Source: CAYNST01 sp964641175 | GTDB lineage: Bacteria; Pseudomonadota; Gammaproteobacteria; Pseudomonadales; Cellvibrionaceae | DNA length: 21,134 nt | NCBI GenBank assembly: GCA_964641175.1 | Contig: CAZXLJ010000057.1 | Location: forward strand, 1-21,134 | Reading direction: 5' to 3' | Shown: positions 1 to 7,486 of the stretch, piece by piece | Layout of the letters: the number at the start of each line of letters is the position of its first letter | How positions within the stretch are numbered: the first letter of the stretch is position 1 | The notes under the pieces: generated by a model | Seen by the model: only the letters and a program-made list of their open reading frames with translations | Databases searched by the model: none | What the model was told of the DNA's origin: nothing | Program-made: the position numbers and the translations under genes

Positions 1-26
1 GCCGGCCGCACCTAGCCGGCCGCACC
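1..26. repeat. 14-bp-period direct repeat spanning a stop codon
   Basis: The 12-base word gccggccgcacc occurs at 1-12 and again at 15-26, separated by two bases. On the minus strand the upstream copy encodes the last codons of the Nudix protein (Gly-Ala-Ala-Gly) and the second copy lies directly after the TAG stop. It looks like a small slippage duplication. Whether more copies lie beyond the window edge cannot be seen. Confidence 0.7.
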
Positions 27-578
27 CAGATACTCACTGAAATCCAGACCGGCTGTCATTTTTACGTGATCAATGAATTTTGCAATACGCAGATGATGAT
101 TGAAGGCGAACTCCAGCTCTTTGACCTTGTCGAGCGGTTGCCAGCGAATATCCATGGTCTCGTTGGGTTCGTTGTAGGCATTGGACACTGAAGGTAATTC
201 ATTGCAGGTCGCCACCAGCCCGTGATGGATCGTGACATTCTGCTTGCTGAAATTCGGCTCGGAATTGACATCCCAGGGAGTGTCAAACCAGGCGGCCTGC
301 GCCTCCGGCAGGATCGTAAACAGGTTGACACCACACTCTTCCCAGACTTCACGCAGAGCGGCCTGGGCGGTGTTTTCATCGTAGTCGAGATAGCCGCAAG
401 GCAAATTCCAGTAGCCTTGAAAATCCGGTACGCCGATGCCCCGGCGGTTGATCAGGATGTGGGGGTGATGCTTTACGACCAGGACCACGCAAACCACCAC
501 GGCAACACTGCGCGATACCCACAGTTCGCGCCCATCGGCCGTAATGACACATTCGTTCTTCCGGTTTCTGAATTTCAC
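12..578 (-). CDS. Nudix hydrolase
   Basis: The 188-residue protein is a member of the Nudix family, enzymes that hydrolyse a nucleoside diphosphate linked to another group X using Mg2+ or Mn2+. A perfect Nudix box (G-x5-E-x7-REU-x-EE-x-GU) runs from Gly62 to Val84 with Glu68, Arg76, Glu77, Glu80 and Glu81 in place. The hydrophobic strand before it (about residues 24-36) and the W-N-L-P segment just ahead of the box are typical of the fold. The start is GTG at 576-578, preceded by a GGGAG-type ribosome site at 583-589. The gene lies 125 bp downstream of the TonB-like gene, so it may be read from the same transcript, but no functional link is evident. No signal peptide is seen, so it is cytoplasmic. 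The substrate cannot be told from sequence. The C-terminus ends inside a short tandem duplication. Confidence 0.93.
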   Translation of the reverse strand: MKFRNRKNECVITADGRELWVSRSVAVVVCVVLVVKHHPHILINRRGIGVPDFQGYWNLPCGYLDYDENTAQAALREVWEECGVNLFTILPEAQAAWFDTPWDVNSEPNFSKQNVTIHHGLVATCNELPSVSNAYNEPNETMDIRWQPLDKVKELEFAFNHHLRIAKFIDHVKMTAGLDFSEYLGAAG

Positions 579-703
579 CGCGCTCTCCCGAGGTCAGCGC
601 TACGCCGCCGCCAGTGGCAGGATTATGCCACGGCTTTACACGAAATCATTTACCAAAGAGTGGAGGACAACGCGCGGCGGGCATAGGCGCCCACCGCACG
701 GCA

Positions 704-1666
704 TCAGTTGGGCAGGAAGTCGTAAGTGTAATTCAACGTAGTTTTAAGCACGTTGGCTGCACCGAAATCGATAAAACGGATCGCAGCAAGAATTTTTCGC
801 TCCAGCTCCGGATCTTTCAGCTCGCTCGAAACCACCTGCGCATCGGACACCGAACCATCCGGTTCGATCACGATCTTGAACTCCACCTTGCCACGCAGTG
901 CGGGGTTCTGCCGCAGGGCACGCGCATAAATACTGTATATGCGCCCTTTGGCCGCATCCAGTTTCTGCCGGACACCATCGGTGGGGCGATATTGGCTGTC
1001 GCCGCTGGACCGGGTTTCCCGCGCCTTGCTGGCAGCGGCGCTGACATCTTCCATTTTGCTCTCGACTGCGGTGGTTTCCCTTCCGGACAAGGCTACGCCA
1101 CCGGTATCCCGGCTGAGCGCTGCGGTATTGATGCCGCCACTGCGCGATTTGGCCCCGCTGGTGATTACGCTGCGATCGACGCTCGCCGCCTCACCCGTGG
1201 CGCGCGTCAGGCTGGCGTTTTCCGGCTTTACGTCACTGACGTCCAGCGCGTCGCGCATCGCAGCCAGGTCATCCTGAAATTGCAAAACCCCGCTTTTCTT
1301 CGCCTGCTCCTGTGCCTTTTTTAATTTGACCGGCTCTGGCTCGGGCTTGGGTTCCGGCTTGGGTTCGGGTTTGGGTTCCGGTTTGGGTTCTTCCGGCTTG
1401 GGTTCCGGCGTTTTCTCTTCCTTGGGCTGCGGTGGTGGTGGCGGAGGCGGTTTGGGAAGTTCTTTTTTCTCCATCACCACGCGTGCCAGCTGTGGCGGCA
1501 GTTTTTCCAGTTCCTCGCGCTGAGGCTCCGGCACATCGATCAGGGGAATAATGATACCCAGCAGCAGAAACAGACCCAGCAGAATCGCAAGAATGCGGCG
1601 AAACTGCTGGTCCTCCCGTGCGGAGCTACTCCAGGGCAGGGTCGAATTGAGTGCTGCAACAGCCAC
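704..1666 (-). CDS. TonB-like energy transducer, AgmX/PglI-type C-terminal domain
   Basis: This about 320-residue protein is built like TonB: a short cytoplasmic N-terminus, one membrane helix at about residues 24-44, a rigid periplasmic spacer, and a compact C-terminal domain. The spacer begins with seven consecutive prolines followed by PEPK-type repeats. The last about 85 residues contain a pattern of the form N-P-x-L-x-G-K-V followed by I-x-P-D-G-S-V, typical of the AgmX/PglI C-terminal family and related to TonB C-domains. It should couple an ExbB-ExbD motor to a partner at the outer membrane. The SHLS-type His of E. coli TonB's membrane helix is absent. A TTG at 1672 overlaps the ExbD stop, but I prefer the GTG at 1664-1666, which has a G-rich ribosome site about 6 nt ahead. 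It is the last gene of the ExbB-ExbD-ExbD set. The specific cargo or receptor is unknown. Confidence 0.85.
   Translation of the reverse strand: MAVAALNSTLPWSSSAREDQQFRRILAILLGLFLLLGIIIPLIDVPEPQREELEKLPPQLARVVMEKKELPKPPPPPPPQPKEEKTPEPKPEEPKPEPKPEPKPEPKPEPEPVKLKKAQEQAKKSGVLQFQDDLAAMRDALDVSDVKPENASLTRATGEAASVDRSVITSGAKSRSGGINTAALSRDTGGVALSGRETTAVESKMEDVSAAASKARETRSSGDSQYRPTDGVRQKLDAAKGRIYSIYARALRQNPALRGKVEFKIVIEPDGSVSDAQVVSSELKDPELERKILAAIRFIDFGAANVLKTTLNYTYDFLPN
1344..1406 (-). repeat. 12-bp tandem repeat encoding PEPK units
   Basis: Four 12-bp units (plus-strand form close to ggcttgggttcc) occupy 1344-1391, and a fifth follows at 1395-1406 after a 3-bp interruption. Each encodes four residues of the Pro-Glu-Pro-Lys spacer in the TonB-like protein. 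Units differ at one or two bases, so the array is imperfect. Similar spacers in TonB proteins are extended and span the periplasm; copy number would change spacer length in steps of four residues. Confidence 0.85.
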
Positions 1667-1668
1667 GG

Positions 1669-2193
1669 TCAACCCCCTGCTTCCGCGGTCGGTTCTTCAG
1701 CGGCGGTCTGATTGACCGCCAGTGAAATATTCCGGTATTCGGACTGGGCGCACGTGGTCATGATTTTTTTCATCAAATTGTACGGTGTCCGCGCATCGCC
1801 CATGATAGTGATATCCCGGCCCCGCTCTCGCTCCTCGTCAGATGCGTAGGGTTTGCGCTTGGCGAGATATTCCAGCTCCTGACGCAAGGGTTCAATCAGA
1901 TCCCCCTCGGTATTGAGGGCTGTCTGCGTGGGGACAATGGAGCGTCCGTTAATAATGATGCTGTCGGCGCTGATCATCACGACCAGGGTTGCATCCGGGA
2001 TCTTGTCTGCCAGGGATTCCGGAAGATCAATATCTTTATTGGTCTGCAGCACTTCCACGTCCGACGAATTCACCAGAAGGAAAAACACCAGGATCGTAAA
2101 AATGTCCATCAGGGCAACCAGATTCAGCTTGGAGGTCTTACCGGCGCGCTTGTGCCGTCTGGCCATGCGACGGGCGTGCAGCGACTGCTTCAT
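1669..2193 (-). CDS. ExbD/TolR-family protein, second copy (Asp present)
   Basis: The 174-residue protein has the ExbD/TolR plan: a basic cytoplasmic N-terminus (about residues 8-22), one membrane helix at about 24-43, and a periplasmic domain. The helix contains the motif ALMDIFTILVFFLLV, with Asp30 at the position of the essential proton-carrying Asp25 of E. coli ExbD. In the family, two ExbD subunits sit inside an ExbB pentamer and use the proton motive force to drive a TonB-like partner. The ATG overlaps the stop of the preceding exbD-type gene (ATGA) and has a strong GAGGAGG ribosome site 8-9 nt upstream, so the pair should be made in similar amounts. Its stop overlaps the start region of the TonB-like gene. 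The C-terminal end is rich in Ala, Glu and Thr. This copy is the likely proton-conducting partner of the pair. Confidence 0.92.
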   Translation of the reverse strand: MKQSLHARRMARRHKRAGKTSKLNLVALMDIFTILVFFLLVNSSDVEVLQTNKDIDLPESLADKIPDATLVVMISADSIIINGRSIVPTQTALNTEGDLIEPLRQELEYLAKRKPYASDEERERGRDITIMGDARTPYNLMKKIMTTCAQSEYRNISLAVNQTAAEEPTAEAGG

Positions 2194-2717
2194 GGGGCTA
2201 CCTCCTCACGGCCTGTCACCGGCGCATCACCGAGAGACGCATCGGGAAAAAGCTCGGCGTCCACGACGGAGGCGGCTACCACCGTCTTGAAGGAGCGCAC
2301 AGTGTCCAAAGCGGTCACCAGCGTCTGATAGTCGGTATCGGGTTGCGCCAGAATGAAAATGTCGCGCTTTTCGATATTGCGTTCGCGCAACTGGCGTTTT
2401 ACTTCCTGCAGTACATCCGATAACAGCTTGAAATCGTGGGTGTCGCCAGCCTTCGGAATGGTTTTCAGAGGTGCGCCCGCAGGGTAATTAACCACCAGAC
2501 GATCATCGAAAATCACCAGTTCCAGCATTTGTTTGCTGGGATCTTCCTCGGCGGGCGCTGAGTCATCGGCTGCAGCATCCGGCAATTTAAGTTCCAGCAC
2601 GGTGACCTGGGAAAATACCATGCTCAAAAGCAGTACCGGCACCAGCACGATCATCAGGTTCATGAAGGAGGTGATGTCGAGATCCGCTTCTTCGCGATTG
2701 CGTCGTCTAACTCGCAT
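2190..2717 (-). CDS. ExbD/TolR-family protein, first copy (Asp replaced by Asn)
   Basis: The 175-residue protein has a short charged N-terminus, a single membrane helix at about residues 16-37 and a periplasmic domain, as in ExbD/TolR. Aligning its motif DITSFMNLMIVLV with the family motif (N-V-T-P-F-I-D in E. coli ExbD) puts Asn20 where the conserved proton-carrying Asp should be; codon 2658-2660 reads AAC on the coding strand. A proline also sits inside the helix (Pro27). The gene starts 19 nt after the ExbB-type gene and overlaps the next exbD-type gene by four bases. It is probably a structural or partner-specific subunit of a mixed ExbD pair and not an independent proton carrier; that is inference. 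Tandem exbD genes are known, for example in the Xanthomonas tonB-exbB-exbD1-exbD2 locus. Confidence 0.9.
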   Translation of the reverse strand: MRVRRRNREEADLDITSFMNLMIVLVPVLLLSMVFSQVTVLELKLPDAAADDSAPAEEDPSKQMLELVIFDDRLVVNYPAGAPLKTIPKAGDTHDFKLLSDVLQEVKRQLRERNIEKRDIFILAQPDTDYQTLVTALDTVRSFKTVVAASVVDAELFPDASLGDAPVTGREEVAP

Positions 2718-2736
2718 AGAAAAGCCTGCCTGGTCG

Positions 2737-3420
2737 CTACGGTTGCTTCACGGTGCTCGCCGCGCGGGTTTTGGCGGCACTGTTAAAAGCGCCAATGGAC
2801 GACAGGGTATTAAGGCACTTGACCCCGGCCATCTCCAGGCTATCGACAATCTCGGTGGTCTTGTTTTGCAGGGTGGTATGCAGCAGCAACAGCGGGATGG
2901 CAGTCATCAACCCGAAAGCGGTGGTGTTCATCGCCACTGAAATACTCTGGGAAAGCAGGGAAGCTTTTTCCGCAGGGTCGGCGTTGGCGACGGCAGTGAA
3001 AGCGCTGATCAGACCCATGATCGTGCCGAGCAGCCCCAGCAGGGTGGCGATATTGGCCAGCGTGGCGACATAGGAAGTGCGTTTTTCGAGGCGAGGCACC
3101 GCCTCCATGACGCCCTCTTCCATTGCGTATTCGATCTCGTCCCGGTTGTCAGTTTGCTGCATGCGCGTCAGACCGGAGGCGACGATACGGGCAACCGGTG
3201 CATTGGAACTGCGTCCCAGCTCCACCACTGAACTGAAATCCCGGCGTTGCAGCATGGGCATGATGCGATCGAATGCCCGACGATTGGTCGATTTGGCCGC
3301 AGTCAGAAACAACCAGCGTTCGATCGCGATGGCCAGCCCGATGATCAGAACGATTCCGATCGGGTACATAAACGGGCCACCGTCCTGAAAAAAGCTCACT
3401 GCCGCGTTGAAGAAACCCAT
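2737..3420 (-). CDS. MotA/TolQ/ExbB-family proton channel protein
   Basis: The 227-residue inner-membrane protein has the three-helix layout of ExbB/TolQ: helix 1 at about residues 18-39, a cytoplasmic loop of about 78 residues, helix 2 at about 119-143 with the Gly-rich motif ATLLGLLGTIMGLI, and helix 3 at about 160-184 with the motif SVAMNTTAFGLMTAIP. The threonines and small residues of helices 2 and 3 line the proton path in the family. It should form a pentamer around the two ExbD-type proteins encoded directly downstream. The reading frame stays open to 3501, but I chose the ATG at 3418-3420 because a GGAGG site lies 10 nt upstream and because this N-terminus fits the family; the 27-residue extension does not. 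A 174-bp gap upstream could hold an internal promoter. Confidence 0.93.
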   Translation of the reverse strand: MGFFNAAVSFFQDGGPFMYPIGIVLIIGLAIAIERWLFLTAAKSTNRRAFDRIMPMLQRRDFSSVVELGRSSNAPVARIVASGLTRMQQTDNRDEIEYAMEEGVMEAVPRLEKRTSYVATLANIATLLGLLGTIMGLISAFTAVANADPAEKASLLSQSISVAMNTTAFGLMTAIPLLLLHTTLQNKTTEIVDSLEMAGVKCLNTLSSIGAFNSAAKTRAASTVKQP

Positions 3421-3445
3421 GGTGTTCTTGCCTCCAAAAAACAAA

Positions 3446-3451
3446 TGTATA
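3446..3451 (-). promoter_or_regulatory. possible -10 element ahead of the ExbB-type gene
   Basis: The minus strand reads TATACA here, 25 nt ahead of the ATG of the ExbB-type gene, in the only AT-rich patch of the 174-bp gap. No convincing -35 box lies 16-18 nt further upstream, and the implied transcript start would be close to the ribosome site. It is a weak candidate for an internal promoter; read-through from the upstream TPR genes is equally likely. The rest of the gap (3452-3594) contains a GC-rich inverted repeat (CGGGC-GCCG-GCCCG on the minus strand) without a T-run. Confidence 0.2.
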
Positions 3452-3594
3452 CAGAGTTTAAAATCGTTCCGGCTTACAGTCTGGGCAACAATTACGGCCA
3501 CCCGGGCCGGCGCCCGATGAATCGCCCGGAATCAATGGGAAGTTGTGTGCGATTTCACATGTGGGGAGCCACCGGAGCCCTCGCCTGTTCGGTC

Positions 3595-3903
3595 CTACTT
3601 ATTGCCCGCTGGCTGAGCGGGTCGCTGAAGCTGCTCCAGGTATTCCAGTTCGCGCAGATGTTCTGGCCTTTCAATGTGCTTGAACACATCTCGACCCAGC
3701 TTGGTATGAACGGGGTGGAAGATGATACTGGTATCTTCCGCCGATTGCCACGGCACAATGTAAAGCACCTGGGGCTGCTCCTGGTTGCCTATGACCGTGT
3801 CCTGCAGCTCTATGACCGCCCCTTCCTGGGCGTGCACCGACACCATCAAAACGCCTAATCCTACGTTTGCCGCCAGCACTTGTATTGCTCGCTTCCTATT
3901 CAT
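3595..3903 (-). CDS. small exported protein of unknown function
   Basis: The 102-residue protein begins with a signal peptide: basic residues at 3-5, a hydrophobic stretch to about residue 24, and a likely cleavage site after V-H-A at about residue 25. The mature part is only about 77 residues: a segment rich in Val, Ile and Gln with the motif VLYIVPW, then a charged His/Arg/Glu-rich helix-like C-terminus. I recognise no catalytic motif and no lipobox. The ATG at 3901-3903 lies 12 nt after the stop of the small TPR lipoprotein gene, with an AAGGG-like ribosome site, so it belongs to the same operon. Its place between the TPR proteins and the ExbB-ExbD motor suggests a small periplasmic part or adaptor of the same machine. 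That is inference from position only. Confidence 0.72.
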   Translation of the reverse strand: MNRKRAIQVLAANVGLGVLMVSVHAQEGAVIELQDTVIGNQEQPQVLYIVPWQSAEDTSIIFHPVHTKLGRDVFKHIERPEHLRELEYLEQLQRPAQPAGNK

Positions 3904-3915
3904 TTGCGCATACCC

Positions 3916-4629
3916 TTAACCAGCCGCCGCTTCGTCGATGCGGCGCTGCAGATCAATTATCCATCCCTCTATTTCCTGACTGGGCTCCGGCAGGATTCGT
4001 TTTACCATCTGGTAATGTTCCAGCGCCTTGTCCCACTTGCCCATATAAAGGTCGTAGAGAATGCCGAGGTTGCGGTGACTTTGCGGGTTGTGAGGCCAGA
4101 CATCCAGTGCCGCCAGGTAGAGCTTTTCTGCCTCGGCGAAGCGGCCCTGCTCGCGCAATAAAATGGCGTGCTGGTTGTACGCGTCAGAATTTTTCGGGTT
4201 TACTTTCACCGCGAACGCGAAGGCTTCTTCGGCCTTGTCCAGGCGCCCGAGCCGCCACAGGGTGATCCCCAGGTTCACGTAGGGTCCCGACAGCTTTGGA
4301 TGTTCCTGCACCAGTTGGGTCAATAACCGCTGGGCCGAGTTGTAATCGTCGCTCTGCATCGCGATAACCGCTTCCTGAAACAGACGCTGCGCGGCGGGCG
4401 GAATTTCCACAGCTTGCGCTTCATACGGATCCGGAATGAGCTTGAGCGGCGCTTCTTCCACCTCGCCCGGCACCTGCTCCGCGCTCACTGTCTCCGCGCG
4501 GGTTGCCCGGGCGCTGCGCAGATCGTCGAGGCGCTCATTCAAAGCGGTGCAGCCCGACAGCAACACAGCCGCTGCACAGCAGACAAGTCCTGATTTCAGC
4601 CGGCCCGGATTCAAATCAGTGAATGCCAT
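3916..4629 (-). CDS. TPR-repeat outer-membrane lipoprotein (small)
   Basis: The 237-residue protein has a lipoprotein signal: basic residues at 10 and 12, a hydrophobic core, and the lipobox L-L-S-G-Cys27. Thr at +2 fits sorting to the outer membrane by the Lol rule. After a Glu-rich linker (about 40-75) come three to four tetratricopeptide repeats (about 79-215) with the usual pattern of small and aromatic residues, for example the segments YVNLGITLWRLGRLDKAEEA and NLGILYDL. TPRs are protein-protein binding scaffolds. The gene overlaps the large TPR lipoprotein gene by 14 bp, which suggests translational coupling. Small TPR lipoproteins of this kind accompany trans-envelope machines such as PilF of type IV pili, and TPR proteins accompany Agl-Glt and TonB2-type systems. 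It is probably the outer-membrane anchor for the TonB-like motor encoded downstream. Confidence 0.88.
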   Translation of the reverse strand: MAFTDLNPGRLKSGLVCCAAAVLLSGCTALNERLDDLRSARATRAETVSAEQVPGEVEEAPLKLIPDPYEAQAVEIPPAAQRLFQEAVIAMQSDDYNSAQRLLTQLVQEHPKLSGPYVNLGITLWRLGRLDKAEEAFAFAVKVNPKNSDAYNQHAILLREQGRFAEAEKLYLAALDVWPHNPQSHRNLGILYDLYMGKWDKALEHYQMVKRILPEPSQEIEGWIIDLQRRIDEAAAG

Positions 4630-7486
4630 GGCTCACCTCGATGATGCTTTCCGTCTTGCCGAACCGTGCCGGCAGCAACCGCGCCAATTCTTTGAAGCTG
4701 GCTTTTACCCAGTCATCGTAGAGCCCGTCCCACGCTCGCTGGGCATTGGCTTCCAGCAGTTCAGCCGATTTTTCTTCAAAGGGATAGGCCTGCTCTTCGA
4801 GCAATATTTCGTACTGCTCGAGCGCCATCTCGTCCAGCCCTTTGGGGCGATCCGATTCCAGCAGGTCCCGGCTCAGCTGCGCGTAGACCGTGCCGATGCG
4901 ATGGTTCGCCTCGGTAGCGAATTCGGACACGCCGTAATCCATCACTTTGCGATAGGCTCCCAGGGTCTCTTCCAGCGCTTTCTGTTTGGCCTTGAGACTG
5001 TTCTTGATAGGCAGGGTCAAGCGGATGCCGGCAAAGCGGTCGTAAGTTTCGGCGGCAAACTGGCTGGCGGCGAAGGCGGCCAGATATCGCGAACGGTCGG
5101 TGGCCGCGGCCCCCGCCTTGTCATGTCCCTGCATCAGTTCCCGCAACCAGCGGTCGCGGCCTTTGCGATCATTATTTGCCTGCGCCAGCAGCACCAGCTG
5201 GTAACGGGCTTCGGTGGCGAGATCAAACGGTTCAGGCCAGGCCTTTACATAGGCTTCATATTGTCCCGCGGCTTCTTTGGCCTTGCCGGACTTCTGGTAC
5301 AGCTCCGCCGAGAGATACATCGACTGCCGCTGCGCCTCCGGATCATCCGACTCCTGTGCCATAAGGGCCAGGGCCCCCGCCGCCTTGTCCCACTGTTCGG
5401 TTTCCTGATAGATAACGGCAAATTTTGGAGTCAGCGTCGGCGTCAGCTCGTGTTTCGGAAAGCGCTTGCCGAAATCGGTGAAAACCTGTTCGGCACGCCC
5501 CCAATCCTGGAGCTCCATCAGGTAGTTGCCCGCATCGTACTGGGCGCGGATCGCGATGTCGGATCCAGGCGCCGTGGCGTCGATACGCAACAGCCGGTCA
5601 ACCGCGCCGCTCAGATCCTCTCCCGCCGCCAGTTGCTCGGCAGACTTGAACATGCTGGCCGCGATACGCTCCTCAATGGCAGGCAGCTCTTCGCTACCGG
5701 CGGGCAAACGCGTCATCACTTCCCGGTAAGCCTGTTCGGCCGCGACAAAATCCCCGGAGTCGAAGAGCGTGTGCGCGATAATCAGCCAGGCAGTTTTTTG
5801 CAGGTCTGCCGCCGGCGCCGGTTCCCAGGTGGTCACGCGCCGGGCCAGGGCGACTGCCTGCTCGGCATTGTTCTGCTCGAAATTAGTCTGCGCGGCTTCA
5901 GTCAAAACGGCCACTGCATGCTCATCACCGGGGTAAAAGTCGGCAAATCGGGCAGCGGTCGCGGCCTTGTGTTCCTGCCAGCGCCTCTGCTGTTCACCGA
6001 CCGAGCCGTCAATCAGCTGCTGCAGAGCGAGGATGGCGCTATATCCGGCTTTCGCCCCGTATTCCGGATCGACCCAGTCAAACGCGACCTGTTCATAGGC
6101 GCTGACGGCAAACGGATAGGCTTGTGCTTCCTCATAGGCTTCCGCCATCAGGAAGGTCACTTCCGACATGCGTTCGCTGTTGGGGAAGGTTTGCCGGAAT
6201 TCATCGTAATATTCGGCGGCGAGCACGAATGCCGGAACGGCGCGCTCCGGCTCCACCGCCGGTTTGCGACCTGCCGCCAGCTCTGCCTGATATTTCTGAT
6301 TGGCGGTTTTGAGAGTCTGGGCTTCGGCGTGATAGAAGCTCGACAGCTCGTCGAGGAAGGTGTGCAGATGCGGCAGGATGGATGCCCGCAGCGCTTCGTC
6401 GGCGTGACTGGCCCAATACTGACTTTTGACGCCGTAGCTACGCACAAACTCTTCTTTGGCTGGCAGCACCAGCGTCGCCAGGCCGCCCTGCATGTAGACA
6501 TCGATACGCTGCACCGCAAATGTCGGGCTCAGCTCCGAGTGCGGGTTTTGTTCGATGAAATGCGCGTAGGTATCCGCCGCATTCTGGTACAGCTTCTTTT
6601 CCAGATAGAACTGGCCCAGATGCCGGTACAGCAGATGCTGATAATGCCGTTCGCCAAGTCTGGTGTAGGTATCAGTGATGGCCTGGGCGCCGTCCAGATA
6701 GGAAAACGAAATGGCCATGACGCGCAGGGTGTCTGCAATGAGACCGCGCTGGGCATCATTGAGATCTGCCGGCTCGACGCCGTCAACCATCACGCGATCC
6801 AGCAGCTGGGTGAATGAGGCGAGGCTCTCTTCCAGGCGATTGCTTTTAAACAGGGACCAGCCGTGCATATAAAGGCTGTTGAGAAAATATTCAGTGCTCT
6901 CGCCCGCCGCCATCACCTGGGCATACAGACGTTCAGCATCCTCATAGCGACCCTGGCTGAAAGCCAGTTCGGCCCGGCGGAAATTGGCTTCAGCGGTAAA
7001 CCCCGATTCGGGGTGCTGCGCCAGCATCCGCTCCAGAGCCTCATTGGACTCGACCATGCGGCCATCCAGGGCATAAGCCTTGGACAACTGGTACAGCAGG
7101 CGCTCGTCGGTCTGCGGATCAAGGCCGGCTTCGGGTCGCGACAGCAATTCGTCATATAGAGCGATGGCCTCGGCAAAATGGGCATCCTGTTCAGCCTGAC
7201 TCAACTGGCGGTCTTCGCTGCGCGCCATTTCGATGTCGGCGAGGCGCACCTGGATGCGCTGCCGCAGGGCCGGGTCGGTCGCCACCGCCAGCGCTGAGCG
7301 GTAACTGCGCTCTATTTCATTGAGAGTAACCCGGGGCAAACTTTCATCCTGCTCACCGGGCAATCGCGTCGGCTGCAGATCTCCCAGGGTCGGACCCAGG
7401 TAGGAAACCTTGTCTTCGAACATGCCGCAGCCCGAGAGCCAAAGCGTGGCGCCCAACAGCATCCAGTGGCGACTTCGTAAAGTCAT
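4616..7486 (-). CDS. large TPR-repeat lipoprotein
   Basis: This 956-residue protein has a lipoprotein signal ending in the lipobox L-S-G-Cys20, with Gly at +2, so it is probably an outer-membrane lipoprotein facing the periplasm. Nearly all of the rest is made of helical repeats with the TPR rhythm, for example the segment ANFRRAELAFSQGRYEDAER near residue 170 and a similar one near residue 745, interrupted by longer linkers. It has no catalytic motif I recognise. It starts with an ATGA overlap with the upstream coiled-coil/TPR gene and overlaps the small TPR gene at its end. Very large TPR proteins also occur in the Myxococcus Glt complex, where they form periplasmic and outer-membrane parts of the motor; I cannot show orthology. 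A long open frame on the opposite strand (4436-6817) is only a shadow of this gene. Confidence 0.88.
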   Translation of the reverse strand: MTLRSRHWMLLGATLWLSGCGMFEDKVSYLGPTLGDLQPTRLPGEQDESLPRVTLNEIERSYRSALAVATDPALRQRIQVRLADIEMARSEDRQLSQAEQDAHFAEAIALYDELLSRPEAGLDPQTDERLLYQLSKAYALDGRMVESNEALERMLAQHPESGFTAEANFRRAELAFSQGRYEDAERLYAQVMAAGESTEYFLNSLYMHGWSLFKSNRLEESLASFTQLLDRVMVDGVEPADLNDAQRGLIADTLRVMAISFSYLDGAQAITDTYTRLGERHYQHLLYRHLGQFYLEKKLYQNAADTYAHFIEQNPHSELSPTFAVQRIDVYMQGGLATLVLPAKEEFVRSYGVKSQYWASHADEALRASILPHLHTFLDELSSFYHAEAQTLKTANQKYQAELAAGRKPAVEPERAVPAFVLAAEYYDEFRQTFPNSERMSEVTFLMAEAYEEAQAYPFAVSAYEQVAFDWVDPEYGAKAGYSAILALQQLIDGSVGEQQRRWQEHKAATAARFADFYPGDEHAVAVLTEAAQTNFEQNNAEQAVALARRVTTWEPAPAADLQKTAWLIIAHTLFDSGDFVAAEQAYREVMTRLPAGSEELPAIEERIAASMFKSAEQLAAGEDLSGAVDRLLRIDATAPGSDIAIRAQYDAGNYLMELQDWGRAEQVFTDFGKRFPKHELTPTLTPKFAVIYQETEQWDKAAGALALMAQESDDPEAQRQSMYLSAELYQKSGKAKEAAGQYEAYVKAWPEPFDLATEARYQLVLLAQANNDRKGRDRWLRELMQGHDKAGAAATDRSRYLAAFAASQFAAETYDRFAGIRLTLPIKNSLKAKQKALEETLGAYRKVMDYGVSEFATEANHRIGTVYAQLSRDLLESDRPKGLDEMALEQYEILLEEQAYPFEEKSAELLEANAQRAWDGLYDDWVKASFKELARLLPARFGKTESIIEVSHGIH

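Noticed and set aside
614..631. Hairpin (GTGGCA/TGCCAC) after the TonB-like gene as a terminator
   Set aside because: Six-bp stem of modest GC content with no T-run on the minus strand, so an intrinsic terminator is not supported.
3421..3501. Upstream extension of the ExbB-type gene to 3501
   Set aside because: The extension has no family features, and the ATG at 3420 has a GGAGG site and a standard ExbB N-terminus.
4436..6817. 793-codon open frame on the plus strand
   Set aside because: It lies wholly opposite the TPR lipoprotein genes, has no domain or signal pattern I recognise, no sensible neighbours on its strand, and is explained as an antisense shadow in GC-rich coding DNA.
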